A stretch of DNA of 27,011 nucleotides from an uncultured Ruminococcus sp. (lineage in GTDB: Bacteria; Bacillota; Clostridia; Oscillospirales; Ruminococcaceae): assembly GCA_900540005.1 (NCBI GenBank), contig UQEM01000016.1, positions 1 to 27,011 of the forward strand, written 5' to 3'. This document shows, piece after piece, positions 17,603 to 23,752 of this stretch. Every line of letters starts with the position of its first letter. The stretch's first letter is position 1. The translations under genes and the position numbers were made by a program. The notes under the pieces were generated by a model, which was not told where the DNA came from, did not search any database, and worked only from the letters and a program-made list of their open reading frames with translations.

Positions 17603-18238
17603 ATGCAGTGGGTTTCGTGTGCGCTTATCGGCTACTTAATCGGAAACATTAATCCGGCTTTCATTATTTCCAAGCTAAAGGGCTTCGATATACGCGAAAG
17701 AGGCTCGGGAAATGCAGGTGCTTCAAACGCAGTCATAACAATGGGCAAGCGTGCAGGACTCTTTATCGCGCTGTTTGACATCAGCAAGGGCATAATTGCT
17801 TCACTTATCGGAATACATCTTTTTCCGCAGATCAACTGTGCTAAGATCCTGTCGGGTTCGTTCTGTATTCTCGGACATATTTTCCCCTTTCTCATGAAAT
17901 TCCACGGCGGCAAGGGACTTGCAAGTCTCGCCGGAGTTATCCTCGCTTTCAATCCTCACCTGTTTCTGGTCATGCTGTTATTTGAAATAGTACTCGGATT
18001 CTCAGTTGATTACGTTTGCATAGTTCCTATTTCCGGCTCGGTAATATTCACAATAGTCTACGCATTCATGACCGGAGATCCGTTCGGAACAGTTCTCCTC
18101 GCTACTGTTTCGCTTGTAATACTCTACAAGCACATCGAGAATATCAATCGTATTCTTGAAGGAAAAGAAGCACACATAAGCTTTCTATGGCACAAAGAAC
18201 AGGAAATCGCCCGTTTGACCAAAAACACCGAAGCATAA
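17603..18238 (+). CDS. plsY: PlsY-family acyl-phosphate:glycerol-3-phosphate acyltransferase
   Basis: Membrane acyltransferase starting phospholipid synthesis by moving an acyl group from acyl-phosphate to glycerol 3-phosphate. The 211 residues hold about five hydrophobic spans and the family loops: GNINPAFIISK, GSGNAGASN (usually GSGNIGATN), GHIFPFLMKFHGGKGLAS (usually with KGGKG), and the C-terminal KHIENINRIL. These small departures suggest a divergent copy or paralogue. The frame extends 11 codons upstream into the tRNA terminator, so the ATG at 17603 is chosen; a G-rich stretch 6 bases upstream serves as ribosome binding site. It may depend on readthrough from the tRNA promoter. Confidence 0.88.
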   Translation: MQWVSCALIGYLIGNINPAFIISKLKGFDIRERGSGNAGASNAVITMGKRAGLFIALFDISKGIIASLIGIHLFPQINCAKILSGSFCILGHIFPFLMKFHGGKGLASLAGVILAFNPHLFLVMLLFEIVLGFSVDYVCIVPISGSVIFTIVYAFMTGDPFGTVLLATVSLVILYKHIENINRILEGKEAHISFLWHKEQEIARLTKNTEA

Positions 18239-18245
18239 ACCAAAA

Positions 18246-18277
18246 GTCTGTTCAGCATCTTTGATAACTGAACAGAC
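18246..18277 (-). terminator. Terminator facing the rubrerythrin gene
   Basis: A 10-base-pair stem, GTCTGTTCAG (18246-18255) with CTGAACAGAC (18268-18277). Read on the minus strand it is followed by TTTTGGTTT, so it suits the rubrerythrin transcript arriving from the right. Confidence 0.6.
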
Positions 18278-18280
18278 CTT

Positions 18281-18313
18281 AAAGCACCGCCGAAAAGCGG
18301 TGCTTTATTTTTT
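18281..18313 (+). terminator. Intrinsic terminator of plsY
   Basis: A 10-base-pair stem, AAAGCACCGC (18281-18290) with GCGGTGCTTT (18297-18306), and loop CGAAAA, followed by ATTTTTTT. Together with the neighbouring hairpin it separates the convergent plsY and rubrerythrin genes. Confidence 0.88.
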
Positions 18314-18927
18314 CATCCTATAATACACGGTGAAGTAAACGGAGCTTCTTCCTCGCGGATAAAATATCCCTGCGCCGCGCCGCATACGGGACAATGCTGC
18401 GGCGGTTCACTTCCTGTGTGGATATGTCCGCAATTGAGACAGAGCCAGCTCTGCTCGGTACTTTCGGAACGGAAAAGCATTCCCTCGCGCATAAGCTTTG
18501 CGTAATACTCAAAACGGCGGTTGTGACTGTCCTCTATTTTCGCTATCATGCTGAATTTCTGCTGTATCTCGGGATATCCCTCCTGTGCAGCGATCTGAGC
18601 GAACCGAGGATATATCTCGGAAGATTCACTGTTTTCGTTCCTTGCCGCCGCGTCGAGTAGCTTTTGCAGTTCGGTATAGACATTTACAGGATAGTCCGCC
18701 GTTATATTCACCTCTGTTCCGGTCGCCTCTTTCAGAAGCTCATAAAACTGCTTTGCGTGCCGTTCCTCCTGTTCAGCCGTAAAACGGAACATTCTTTCAA
18801 GTCCCACAAGATTCTGCTCCTGCGCGGTCAGCGCCGCGAAGTAATACCGATGTCTCGCCTGACACTCCCCTGCAAACGCACGCATGAGATTTTCTTTCGT
18901 CCCGCTCTCATTAAAAATCACTTTCAT
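18313..18927 (-). CDS. rbr: Rubrerythrin
   Basis: Non-haem di-iron peroxidase that removes hydrogen peroxide in anaerobes. The N-terminal four-helix domain carries the ligands in FAGECQARHRYYF (Glu21), TAEQEERHAKQF and IEDSHNRRFEYY. The C-terminal rubredoxin-like domain has two Cys pairs, CLNCGH and CPVCGA. The 204-residue length is usual. The start at 18927 is supported by GGAGG 8 bases upstream; the 14 extra codons upstream are not needed. It is a single-gene transcript with its own promoter and a terminator facing plsY. Confidence 0.95.
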   Translation of the reverse strand: MKVIFNESGTKENLMRAFAGECQARHRYYFAALTAQEQNLVGLERMFRFTAEQEERHAKQFYELLKEATGTEVNITADYPVNVYTELQKLLDAAARNENSESSEIYPRFAQIAAQEGYPEIQQKFSMIAKIEDSHNRRFEYYAKLMREGMLFRSESTEQSWLCLNCGHIHTGSEPPQHCPVCGAAQGYFIREEEAPFTSPCIIG

Positions 18928-18986
18928 GTGTAATACCTCCTTTTTGATGCAACGCCGCGCATGATACACACGGTATTGTCCTGACT

Positions 18987-19016
18987 ATTATCTGCCGAGG
19001 TTTCTCAATTATTCAA
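18987..19016 (-). promoter_or_regulatory. Probable rubrerythrin promoter
   Basis: On the minus strand TTGAAT (19016-19011), an 18-base spacer, and GATAAT (18992-18987), about 60 bases before the rubrerythrin start. The -35 has two mismatches and the -10 one. It is divergent from the DUF4250 promoter, and the two share the 275-base gap from 18928 to 19202. Confidence 0.5.
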
Positions 19017-19105
19017 TTTTATAAGTAACTGTGCAATCAGATGCTTTTTGTTTTAATTGTGATTTATTCTATAAAAAATTCACTTTTGATTTTTTTAGGT
19101 TTATA

Positions 19106-19134
19106 TTGACAAATCATTATAATTATTGTATAGT
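19106..19134 (+). promoter_or_regulatory. Promoter of the DUF4250-dockerin transcript
   Basis: TTGACA (19106-19111), a 17-base spacer, and TATAGT (19129-19134). The start site would be near 19141, giving a leader of about 60 bases before the DUF4250 ATG. Confidence 0.8.
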
Positions 19135-19202
19135 AATTTTGTAATACTTCTGTGCGGGCAGCACTTCCGCGCAGGTATATCACTTTTCGGAGGTATGCTT
19201 TT

Positions 19203-19379
19203 ATGAATATTCCAAATGATCCTGCTATTCTTCTCAGCTACATCAACACCAAATTAAGAGACGAGTATCCGTCACTTGACGAGCTATGCAGCAGTCTGTG
19301 CATAGAAAAAGCTGACATTGAACGCCGTCTCGCTCTTATCGGCTACAGCTACGACCCCGAAAAGAACAAATTCAAATAA
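19203..19379 (+). CDS. DUF4250-family small protein
   Basis: 58 residues, starting MNIPNDPAILLSYINTKLRD, with YPSLDELCSSL and ending in GYSYDPEKNKF. I recognise this as the DUF4250 family, common in Clostridia and of unknown function. The pattern of a short helix, a turn and a helix with DELC suggests a small nucleic-acid- or protein-binding fold, but that is inference. GGAGG lies 9 bases before the ATG at 19203. The frame extends further upstream into the promoter leader without a binding site. It is 25 bases ahead of the dockerin gene with no terminator between, so they are probably transcribed together. Confidence 0.75.
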   Translation: MNIPNDPAILLSYINTKLRDEYPSLDELCSSLCIEKADIERRLALIGYSYDPEKNKFK

Positions 19380-19404
19380 TAAATCAACTGAATTGGAGGA
19401 AAAC

Positions 19405-20808
19405 ATGAAAAAAACTATCAAAAAAATCTCTGCGACAGCCGTTTCAGCTCTGCTCGCAGCCTGCTCTCTCGGCAGCTTTCCGGCAACGACCGCGTCAATG
19501 CTCACGACCATTGAGAAAACGCCACTGCTCATTAACTTTGACATAAGCGGCGAAGGTGTGTCTATCGCCGAAAATGAGGACGGCGAGATCCCCGAACTCA
19601 ACAGCATAGAAACAACCACAGCCGAGTCTATATTCATTCCCGATGTTCAGCTTGAACGCGAAGGCTACATCTTCACCTGCTGGACTGCCGACGATATCCA
19701 TGCTTTCGAGCCGGGCGACGTTTACAGAACGCCTGATCACTACGCGGAAAGTGAGATCACATTCAAGCCTGTATGGGTGGACGAAAACGATGACAAGTTC
19801 CATACCGTTACATATATCGCTGAAATCGAGGGTGAAAACCGCAACGAAGATAATATAATCATTCCGCTGCAAAACGTTATTGCAGGCTATCCCGTCACCG
19901 TTTCACTGGCGTCTTTCCAATGGAATGAAGGTCTCCAGCATGGCTGGACTGACGGAACTACGAATTTCCTTTCGCTTGAAAAGTTCGTTATGCCCGACCA
20001 CGATGTTGTTTTCAATCCCGTTTGGGGTATGTACTACACGCTAACTTACTCAGCAGGAGATGTTGACCGCCTCGTGAGCGGCAGCAAAGCTTCTTTCAGT
20101 CAGCCGGCAACTTTCACACGCGACCTTGCTGACGCTTCACGTTTTTCTAGAAAAGGCTTCACTATTTCAGGCTGGCACTGCGACTATGACGATAAGGATT
20201 ACGACCTCAGTGCCCCATTCCTCATGCCTGACTGTCCCGTTACCATGACGGCTATCTGGAAACCGATCAGATATGTGGTCGTTTTCCGTGCAGGCACAGG
20301 AAAAGCAAGTGACAACATCAAAATTCCCGGATATACTGACGAAACCATTACCGTTCCCGAGCTTACCGCAACAAAATCAGGCTACACTTTCGGCGGCTGG
20401 AAATATGATGATGTTATCTATCAGCCCGGCGATGAATTCACTATTATGGGTGCAGCCCCCGGCGTTGGAATAGCTCTCGAAGCTGTCTGGACCTCAGGTC
20501 AGGCAACAACAACTACTACTACTACTACTACTACCGTAACAGAAACCTCAACAACTACGACAGACAATAACTATTTGCCCGGCGATGCAAACTGTGACAA
20601 TAAAGTTGATGTTTCAGACGCAGTTCTCATTTTACAGGCAATTTCCAACTCAGACAAGTATGGACTCAACGGCACTGATCCTACCTGTATCACCGCTCAA
20701 GGTATGATAAACGGTGACTGCTCGGGAAACAATGACGGTATCACCACGAGAGACGCTCTCGCTGTTCAGAAAGCTGTAGTCGGTCTTATAACTCTCCCCG
20801 AAGAATAA
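19405..20808 (+). CDS. Secreted InlB-repeat protein with C-terminal dockerin
   Basis: 467 residues. A basic start (MKKTIKK) and hydrophobic segment form a Sec signal. Four repeats of about 75 residues (roughly 42-124, 133-207, 210-285, 289-362) end in a GW/AVW pattern typical of the InlB B-repeat (Listeria-Bacteroides, Flg_new) family. A Thr-rich linker (about 368-386) leads to a type I dockerin (391-467). Its two calcium loops begin GDANCDNKVDVSDA and GDCSGNNDGITTRDA. The dockerin should dock the protein to a cohesin scaffold, as in ruminococcal cellulosomes. No catalytic domain is visible, so a binding or structural role is likely. GGAGGA lies 4 bases before the ATG. Confidence 0.9.
   Translation: MKKTIKKISATAVSALLAACSLGSFPATTASMLTTIEKTPLLINFDISGEGVSIAENEDGEIPELNSIETTTAESIFIPDVQLEREGYIFTCWTADDIHAFEPGDVYRTPDHYAESEITFKPVWVDENDDKFHTVTYIAEIEGENRNEDNIIIPLQNVIAGYPVTVSLASFQWNEGLQHGWTDGTTNFLSLEKFVMPDHDVVFNPVWGMYYTLTYSAGDVDRLVSGSKASFSQPATFTRDLADASRFSRKGFTISGWHCDYDDKDYDLSAPFLMPDCPVTMTAIWKPIRYVVVFRAGTGKASDNIKIPGYTDETITVPELTATKSGYTFGGWKYDDVIYQPGDEFTIMGAAPGVGIALEAVWTSGQATTTTTTTTTTVTETSTTTTDNNYLPGDANCDNKVDVSDAVLILQAISNSDKYGLNGTDPTCITAQGMINGDCSGNNDGITTRDALAVQKAVVGLITLPEE
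20512..20532 (+). repeat. (ACT)7 microsatellite in the Thr linker
   Basis: Seven consecutive ACT triplets within the dockerin gene encode part of the poly-Thr linker. ACA/ACT codons flank it on both sides. Slippage here would change linker length in whole codons without breaking the frame. Confidence 0.85.
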
Positions 20809-20819
20809 CATAAAACAAA

Positions 20820-20853
20820 AACTGCACGGCTTGCGGCTCCGTGCAGTTTTTTT
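20820..20853. terminator. Bidirectional terminator between dockerin gene and spo0A
   Basis: A 10-base-pair stem, AACTGCACGG (20820-20829) with CCGTGCAGTT (20839-20848), flanked by an A run on the left and a T run on the right. It can therefore act on both the dockerin transcript and the convergent spo0A transcript. Confidence 0.88.
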
Positions 20854-20922
20854 ATTCGTATAATTATGCACGCTTGTCCGCGCGCTATTATAGAAATGGA
20901 TCAACGAATTGTCAACGCTTAA

Positions 20923-21678
20923 CTAAACCGCAGCAGAAAGCTTCATCTGCAAGCGGAGTCTGTCAGTTATCAGTGCGATAAATTCAGAATTTGTAGGTCT
21001 GCCCTTCATGCTGTCAATGTTATAGCCGAAAAATGAGTTTATTGTTCCCGCGTCACCGCGATCCCATGCTATTTCGATCGCGTGGCGTATTGCACGCTCA
21101 ACTCTTGATGACGTTGTATCATGTTTTTTCGCAACACACGGATAAAGCTGTTTTGTTACACATTCCATAAGGTTTCTGTCCGAGATCGCGTCAATTATTG
21201 CTGTTCTGAGATACTGGTAGCCCTTTATATGCGCCGGAACTCCAAGCTTCTGTATAACGTCGGTAACTACTATTTCCACATCTGTATCAGACAGTCCTGT
21301 CACTCTCTTTGAAACCGATTTTATAATAGAGCAAAGAGTTTCTCCTGCATATGGTCTTACGAGGAAATAAGACGCGCCGCTCTCCATTACCTGTCTTTCG
21401 ATAAAGCTATTTCTGATGTCTGAGACTATAATAAACGCAGGTGCTGTTCTAACTGTGTCAATAATGTTGTGCATAAGAATTATCGCGTCCATGTCGGGCA
21501 GCGTAAGATCAACCACCACAACATCAGGCTCGTCATTCATTATCGACTCAAACAGTACCCTCCCCTCTTTGCGGCGTGTATATGCGAAAATCCCCATATC
21601 ACGCAGCATTGAAGCATATTTCACTCCGTCACCCGCAGTATCGTCTCCTATCAATACTTTTATTCTGTCGCTCTTCAT
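20923..21678 (-). CDS. spo0A: Spo0A, sporulation response regulator
   Basis: Master regulator of sporulation entry; binds 0A boxes when phosphorylated. 251 residues: a receiver domain (about 5-125) with acidic pair D12-D13, phosphoacceptor D57 (VVVDLTLPDMD) and S86, then the Spo0A_C DNA-binding domain (about 143-245). The latter has the diagnostic GVPAHIKGYQYLRTAI, AKKHDTTSSRVERAIRHAIE and KGRPTNSEFIA. The normally invariant receiver lysine is Arg108 (FLVRPY), which may alter phosphorylation. AGGAG lies 5-6 bases before the ATG. spoIVB, which usually precedes spo0A, is absent; upstream is a tRNA pair on the other strand. Confidence 0.95.
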   Translation of the reverse strand: MKSDRIKVLIGDDTAGDGVKYASMLRDMGIFAYTRRKEGRVLFESIMNDEPDVVVVDLTLPDMDAIILMHNIIDTVRTAPAFIIVSDIRNSFIERQVMESGASYFLVRPYAGETLCSIIKSVSKRVTGLSDTDVEIVVTDVIQKLGVPAHIKGYQYLRTAIIDAISDRNLMECVTKQLYPCVAKKHDTTSSRVERAIRHAIEIAWDRGDAGTINSFFGYNIDSMKGRPTNSEFIALITDRLRLQMKLSAAV

Positions 21679-21708
21679 TGTCTCTCCTCTTCCTTTCCCA
21701 CAATCTCT

Positions 21709-21737
21709 ATTTTACACTTATTCTTTCACAATTTCAA
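21709..21737 (-). promoter_or_regulatory. spo0A promoter
   Basis: The minus strand shows TTGAAA (21737-21732), a 17-base spacer, and TAAAAT (21714-21709), about 31 bases before the spo0A start. Both hexamers are within one mismatch of the sigma-A consensus. Two 0A-box-like sites lie immediately upstream. Confidence 0.7.
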
Positions 21738-21741
21738 CTAC

Positions 21742-21763
21742 TTTTCGTCAAATGCTTGTCGAA
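21742..21763. promoter_or_regulatory. Two 0A-box-like Spo0A sites upstream of spo0A
   Basis: The 0A box is TGNCGAA (best TGTCGAA). The minus strand has TTTGACGAAAA at 21752-21742, and the plus strand has TTGTCGAA at 21756-21763. They are in opposite orientation, 3 bases apart, and sit just upstream of the -35. This is a typical activator position and suggests autoregulation. Confidence 0.55.
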
Positions 21764-21895
21764 TTTCGGCGATTATTACAATTTCATCACTTTACACAAT
21801 TATACCATGTTAAGTATTATATTTTATTCACAAATCAAATGTAATTACTTTTTCTCTTACATTATAGTTAAAACAAAATTATTTTTCCAAAACAC

Positions 21896-21924
21896 TTGAC
21901 TTTTTTATTTCCCAGGTGTATAAT
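21896..21924 (+). promoter_or_regulatory. Promoter of tRNA-Leu/tRNA-Ser
   Basis: TTGACT (21896-21901), a 17-base spacer, and the perfect TATAAT (21919-21924). The tRNA-Leu gene begins 14 bases after the -10, so the 5' leader is very short. The rest of the 21764-21895 gap is AT-rich with no feature I can support. Confidence 0.88.
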
Positions 21925-21937
21925 ATTAAAGTACTTT

Positions 21938-22022
21938 GCGAGTGTGCTGGAATAGGCAGACAGGCACGTTTGAGGGGCGTGTGTCTAACGACGTATGGGT
22001 TCAAGTCCCATTACTCGCACCA
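21938..22022 (+). tRNA. tRNA-Leu(GAG)
   Basis: Acceptor GCGAGTG pairs with TACTCGC (last pair G-T), followed by A and an encoded CCA. The anticodon GAG is at 21972-21974, in a loop of TTGAGGG between CACGT and GCGTG. A long variable arm and GGTTCAAGTCC T loop identify a class II leucine tRNA that reads CUC and CUU. Confidence 0.95.
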
Positions 22023-22026
22023 TATT

Positions 22027-22118
22027 GGACAGATGGCTGAGCTGGTCTAAGGCGCACGACTGGAACTCGTGTATACGTTAATAGCGTATCGAGGGTTCGA
22101 ATCCCTCTCTGTCCGCCA
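22027..22118 (+). tRNA. tRNA-Ser(GGA)
   Basis: Acceptor GGACAGA pairs with TCTGTCC, followed by G and an encoded CCA. The anticodon GGA is at 22062-22064 in the loop CTGGAAC between CACGA and TCGTG. The variable arm is long, as expected for serine. It starts 4 bases after tRNA-Leu, so the two form one transcript. The accessory block begins directly downstream. Confidence 0.95.
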
Positions 22119-22124
22119 TAAAAC

Positions 22125-22155
22125 TCCCGAAAATCAGAGGTTTTCGGGAATTTTT
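22125..22155 (+). terminator. Intrinsic terminator after tRNA-Ser(GGA)
   Basis: A 9-base-pair stem, TCCCGAAAA (22125-22133) with TTTTCGGGA (22141-22149), a 7-base loop, then ATTTTTG. It ends the tRNA-Leu/tRNA-Ser transcript. Confidence 0.85.
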
Positions 22156-22198
22156 GTTTATCCTCGTAATTGAGATAAAATAGCTTAAAAAGCTGCTC

Positions 22199-22318
22199 CT
22201 TGACGACGATAAGACGATGGAATAACCGAAAGTATCCGAATAAAATAACAACTATAAAGAAGCAGTTGAAAAGAAGTTTAAAATAAGCAAGCCCTTTATC
22301 CTCAATATAGCTATGTAA
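22199..22318 (+). pseudogene. Possible remnant of a gene 3' end with two in-frame stops
   Basis: One plus-strand frame reads LDDDKTME, TAA (22223-22225), PKVSE, TAA (22241-22243), then NNNYKEAVEKKFK and ISKPFILNIAM before a final TAA. The acidic and basic composition looks protein-like, and both internal stops could be C-to-T changes of Gln codons. There is no start or ribosome binding site, and another frame is also open for about 30 codons, so this is a guess. Otherwise the 22156-22401 stretch holds only the hairpin at 22341-22380. Confidence 0.25.
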
Positions 22319-22340
22319 TATACACGATAAATATTGCCGT

Positions 22341-22380
22341 AAAAAATCCCTGTTGGAAGTAATTCTGACAGGGATTTTTT
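22341..22380. terminator. Strong symmetrical terminator hairpin upstream of the DUF960-like gene
   Basis: A 13-base-pair stem, AAAAAATCCCTGT (22341-22353) with ACAGGGATTTTTT (22368-22380), and a 14-base loop. A and T runs on either side allow it to work in both directions. The next gene starts only 21 bases later, which leaves no room for a promoter between them. Confidence 0.85.
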
Positions 22381-22401
22381 ACATTTTGAAAGGAAGAAAC
22401 T

Positions 22402-22689
22402 ATGTTCAACAATAAAAGATATTTAACAAAAGGTGTCTAAGAACGCATAGAAATTTGTTACCAGATGATTATGCGGAGCATGATCGACAACATGAATGTA
22501 GAAAAAGACTACCTACAAATTTTTCAGCTTGACTGGAAGAATGATGTTTTAACAATAACTCACTCACAAGAACAGCCCTTTTATAAGAAGGTCTATAAGC
22601 TTCCCTGCCAATCGGCTGTAAAAACTGAAAAGGTATATGTTATAGACAGCGAGGAGTACTCAACCATGCTTCTTGCTGAAGAATATTAA
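22402..22689 (+). pseudogene. DUF960-like protein gene interrupted by an in-frame TAA
   Basis: From the ATG at 22402 (AGGA 7 bases upstream) the frame reads MFNNKRYLTKGV, TAA (22438-22440), then continues without further stops as ERIEICYQMIMRSMIDNM, DYLQIFQLDWKND and finally STMLLAEEY. Reading the stop as Gln gives 95 residues matching the pattern I know for DUF960 (MFNN-RY-TRGVQ-, DYLQVFEL, MLLAEEY), a small family of unknown function found in Gram-positive mobile elements. A single CAA-to-TAA change explains the break. Restart at an inner ATG (22465) is possible but no ribosome binding site is seen. Confidence 0.65.
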
Positions 22690-22703
22690 AGGAGGTTCAT
22701 TTT

Positions 22704-22817
22704 ATGAACAAGAATGTAATCGGAGCAATCGTGACGATTGTAGTAGCCCTTGGAACAAAGCTTATTGAGGAGATGTTCAAGGAAGATATCAAGAAGCTGG
22801 AGGGTAAAAATGATTGA
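22704..22817 (+). CDS. Small membrane peptide, 37 residues
   Basis: Starts MNKNVIGAIVTIVVALGTKL and continues with a charged tail (EEMFKEDIKKLEGKND). One hydrophobic span of about 15 residues is followed by an amphipathic acidic and basic helix, so it is probably a single-pass membrane peptide. A perfect GGAGGT lies 7 bases before the ATG, and the stop overlaps the start of the next gene (ATGATTGA), a coupled arrangement that supports real translation. Function is unknown; a toxin-like or phage-accessory peptide is conceivable but not shown. Confidence 0.6.
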   Translation: MNKNVIGAIVTIVVALGTKLIEEMFKEDIKKLEGKND

Positions 22818-23325
22818 AGAAAGAAACGAGATCCGTAATTTCTGCCTGTATAGTGAGGACGGGAATCACCGTTATCTTTTGGCAAGAATATGGGACGAAA
22901 AGAAATCTATTCCCCTGTTCATTTCAAAGTGCAGCGGAGAAGCTGACGGAATCTAGCTTGAACTTACCAATACCCTGATAACCAATAATTTGTATGCCTT
23001 GGGATATGGCGGTTACTACGCTGTCAATCTTTGCTCTGGCATACACGGAAGAACTAAAGAGATTAAGGACAAGGAAACTGACAGAATAATTTCATGGGGA
23101 AAGCTGACTACAAATATTCTTAAAGAGCGTGAATCAGAAGTATTTAAGCTCTTGAAATCTTCTAAGAAGAAAATACTATCCGTTTCTGACTCAAACGGAA
23201 GAACTAATCTTCATATACTAACCCCCTGTGTGAGAAACGGCTTTTTCCTGATCGAATATAATATCAAAGTATCTTCACATTCTCAGAAAAAAGCTGAAAA
23301 AACTGAAATTTTCAAGTCAAAATAA
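22810..23325 (+). pseudogene. DUF1643-like protein gene interrupted by an in-frame TAG
   Basis: From the ATG at 22810 (GGAGG 6 bases upstream) the frame reads MIEERNEIRNFCLYSEDG, YLLARIWDEKK and SGEADGI, then TAG (22954-22956, codon 49). It continues LELTNTLITNNLYALGYGG, YYAVNLCSG and on to a TAA at 23325, 171 codons in all. IWDE near the N terminus and GYGG-VNL downstream resemble DUF1643, a family of unknown function often found on phages and mobile elements. The TAG fits a CAG (Gln) mutation. The match is from memory and moderate. Confidence 0.55.
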
Positions 23326-23507
23326 TTATCGAAAAGAGAATCTTCGGAGTGGGCTTGCGGTAAATTTTTGCCGCATACACTCTCGCAGATTTCTTCATTT
23401 GTTAATTTTTTTGCGTGTCTGCGGCAAAAATTTTCCGTCCAGCACAAGGAGCAGATTCGATTTTTTTGTGCATTTTGCTACTTTAAATTTTTAAAAAATG
23501 CGTTTCG

Positions 23508-23576
23508 ACCAATGTTTCATTGGGAGTTTCGATGTTGAAAACTTTTTTTCGTTCTAACACCCAATGAAACATTGGT
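23508..23576. repeat. 17-base perfect inverted repeat with palindromic arms
   Basis: ACCAATGTTTCATTGGG at 23508-23524 and its exact complement CCCAATGAAACATTGGT at 23560-23576. Each arm is also a dyad, CCAATG-N3-CATTGG, and the two dyad centres are 52 bases apart, near five helical turns. Confidence 0.9.
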
Positions 23577-23643
23577 GATTTTACGTTTTTTGCTCTAAAA
23601 AAACACGATTTAAAAAAATAGTAACAAACTTTGAAAAAAAGTA

Positions 23644-23674
23644 TTGAAAATAGCAATTTTTTTTGTAGTATAGT
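23644..23674 (+). promoter_or_regulatory. Possible promoter of the DUF927 gene
   Basis: TTGAAA at 23644-23649, followed by TAGTAT (23666-23671, spacer 16) or TATAGT (23669-23674, spacer 19). Neither combination is ideal, and the poly-T tract in the spacer makes chance matches likely. It is the best candidate before the gene. Confidence 0.35.
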
Positions 23675-23719
23675 ATTCTCAGAGCACGAAAGATATAAAA
23701 AGCTCGAAAAATTACTAAC

Positions 23720-23734
23720 GCGGATGATATCCGC
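23720..23734 (+). promoter_or_regulatory. Small hairpin just before the DUF927 ribosome binding site
   Basis: GCGGAT (23720-23725), loop GAT, and ATCCGC (23729-23734), 2 bases before AAAGGAG (23737-23743). Its location suggests a translational control or mRNA-stabilising role. Confidence 0.4.
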
Positions 23735-23752
23735 AGAAAGGAGTGTATAATC

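Larger units (their letters stand above)
23336..23752. other. Structured AT-rich noncoding stretch upstream of the DUF927 gene
   Basis: About 420 bases without a convincing gene. It contains a bulged hairpin (23347-23382), a 14-base inverted repeat (23362-23375 with 23420-23433), GCACAA/TTGTGC (23442-23447 with 23466-23471), and a 17-base inverted repeat whose arms are themselves palindromic (23508-23524 with 23560-23576). Poly-A and poly-T tracts fill 23577-23665, followed by a small hairpin just before the DUF927 ribosome binding site. Candidates are a regulatory leader, a small RNA, operator sites, or a replication origin. Confidence 0.6.

Noticed and set aside
19117..19131. PerR-box-like sequence TTATAATTATTGTAT near rubrerythrin
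   Set aside because: About 12 of 14 positions match, but it lies in the spacer of the oppositely oriented DUF4250 promoter, far from the rubrerythrin start, in AT-rich DNA where such matches are common.
22402..22956. Recoding of TAA and TAG as glutamine in the accessory genes
   Set aside because: The same block ends its genes at ordinary TAA stops, and the DUF927 gene carries frameshifts that recoding cannot explain. Gene decay is simpler.
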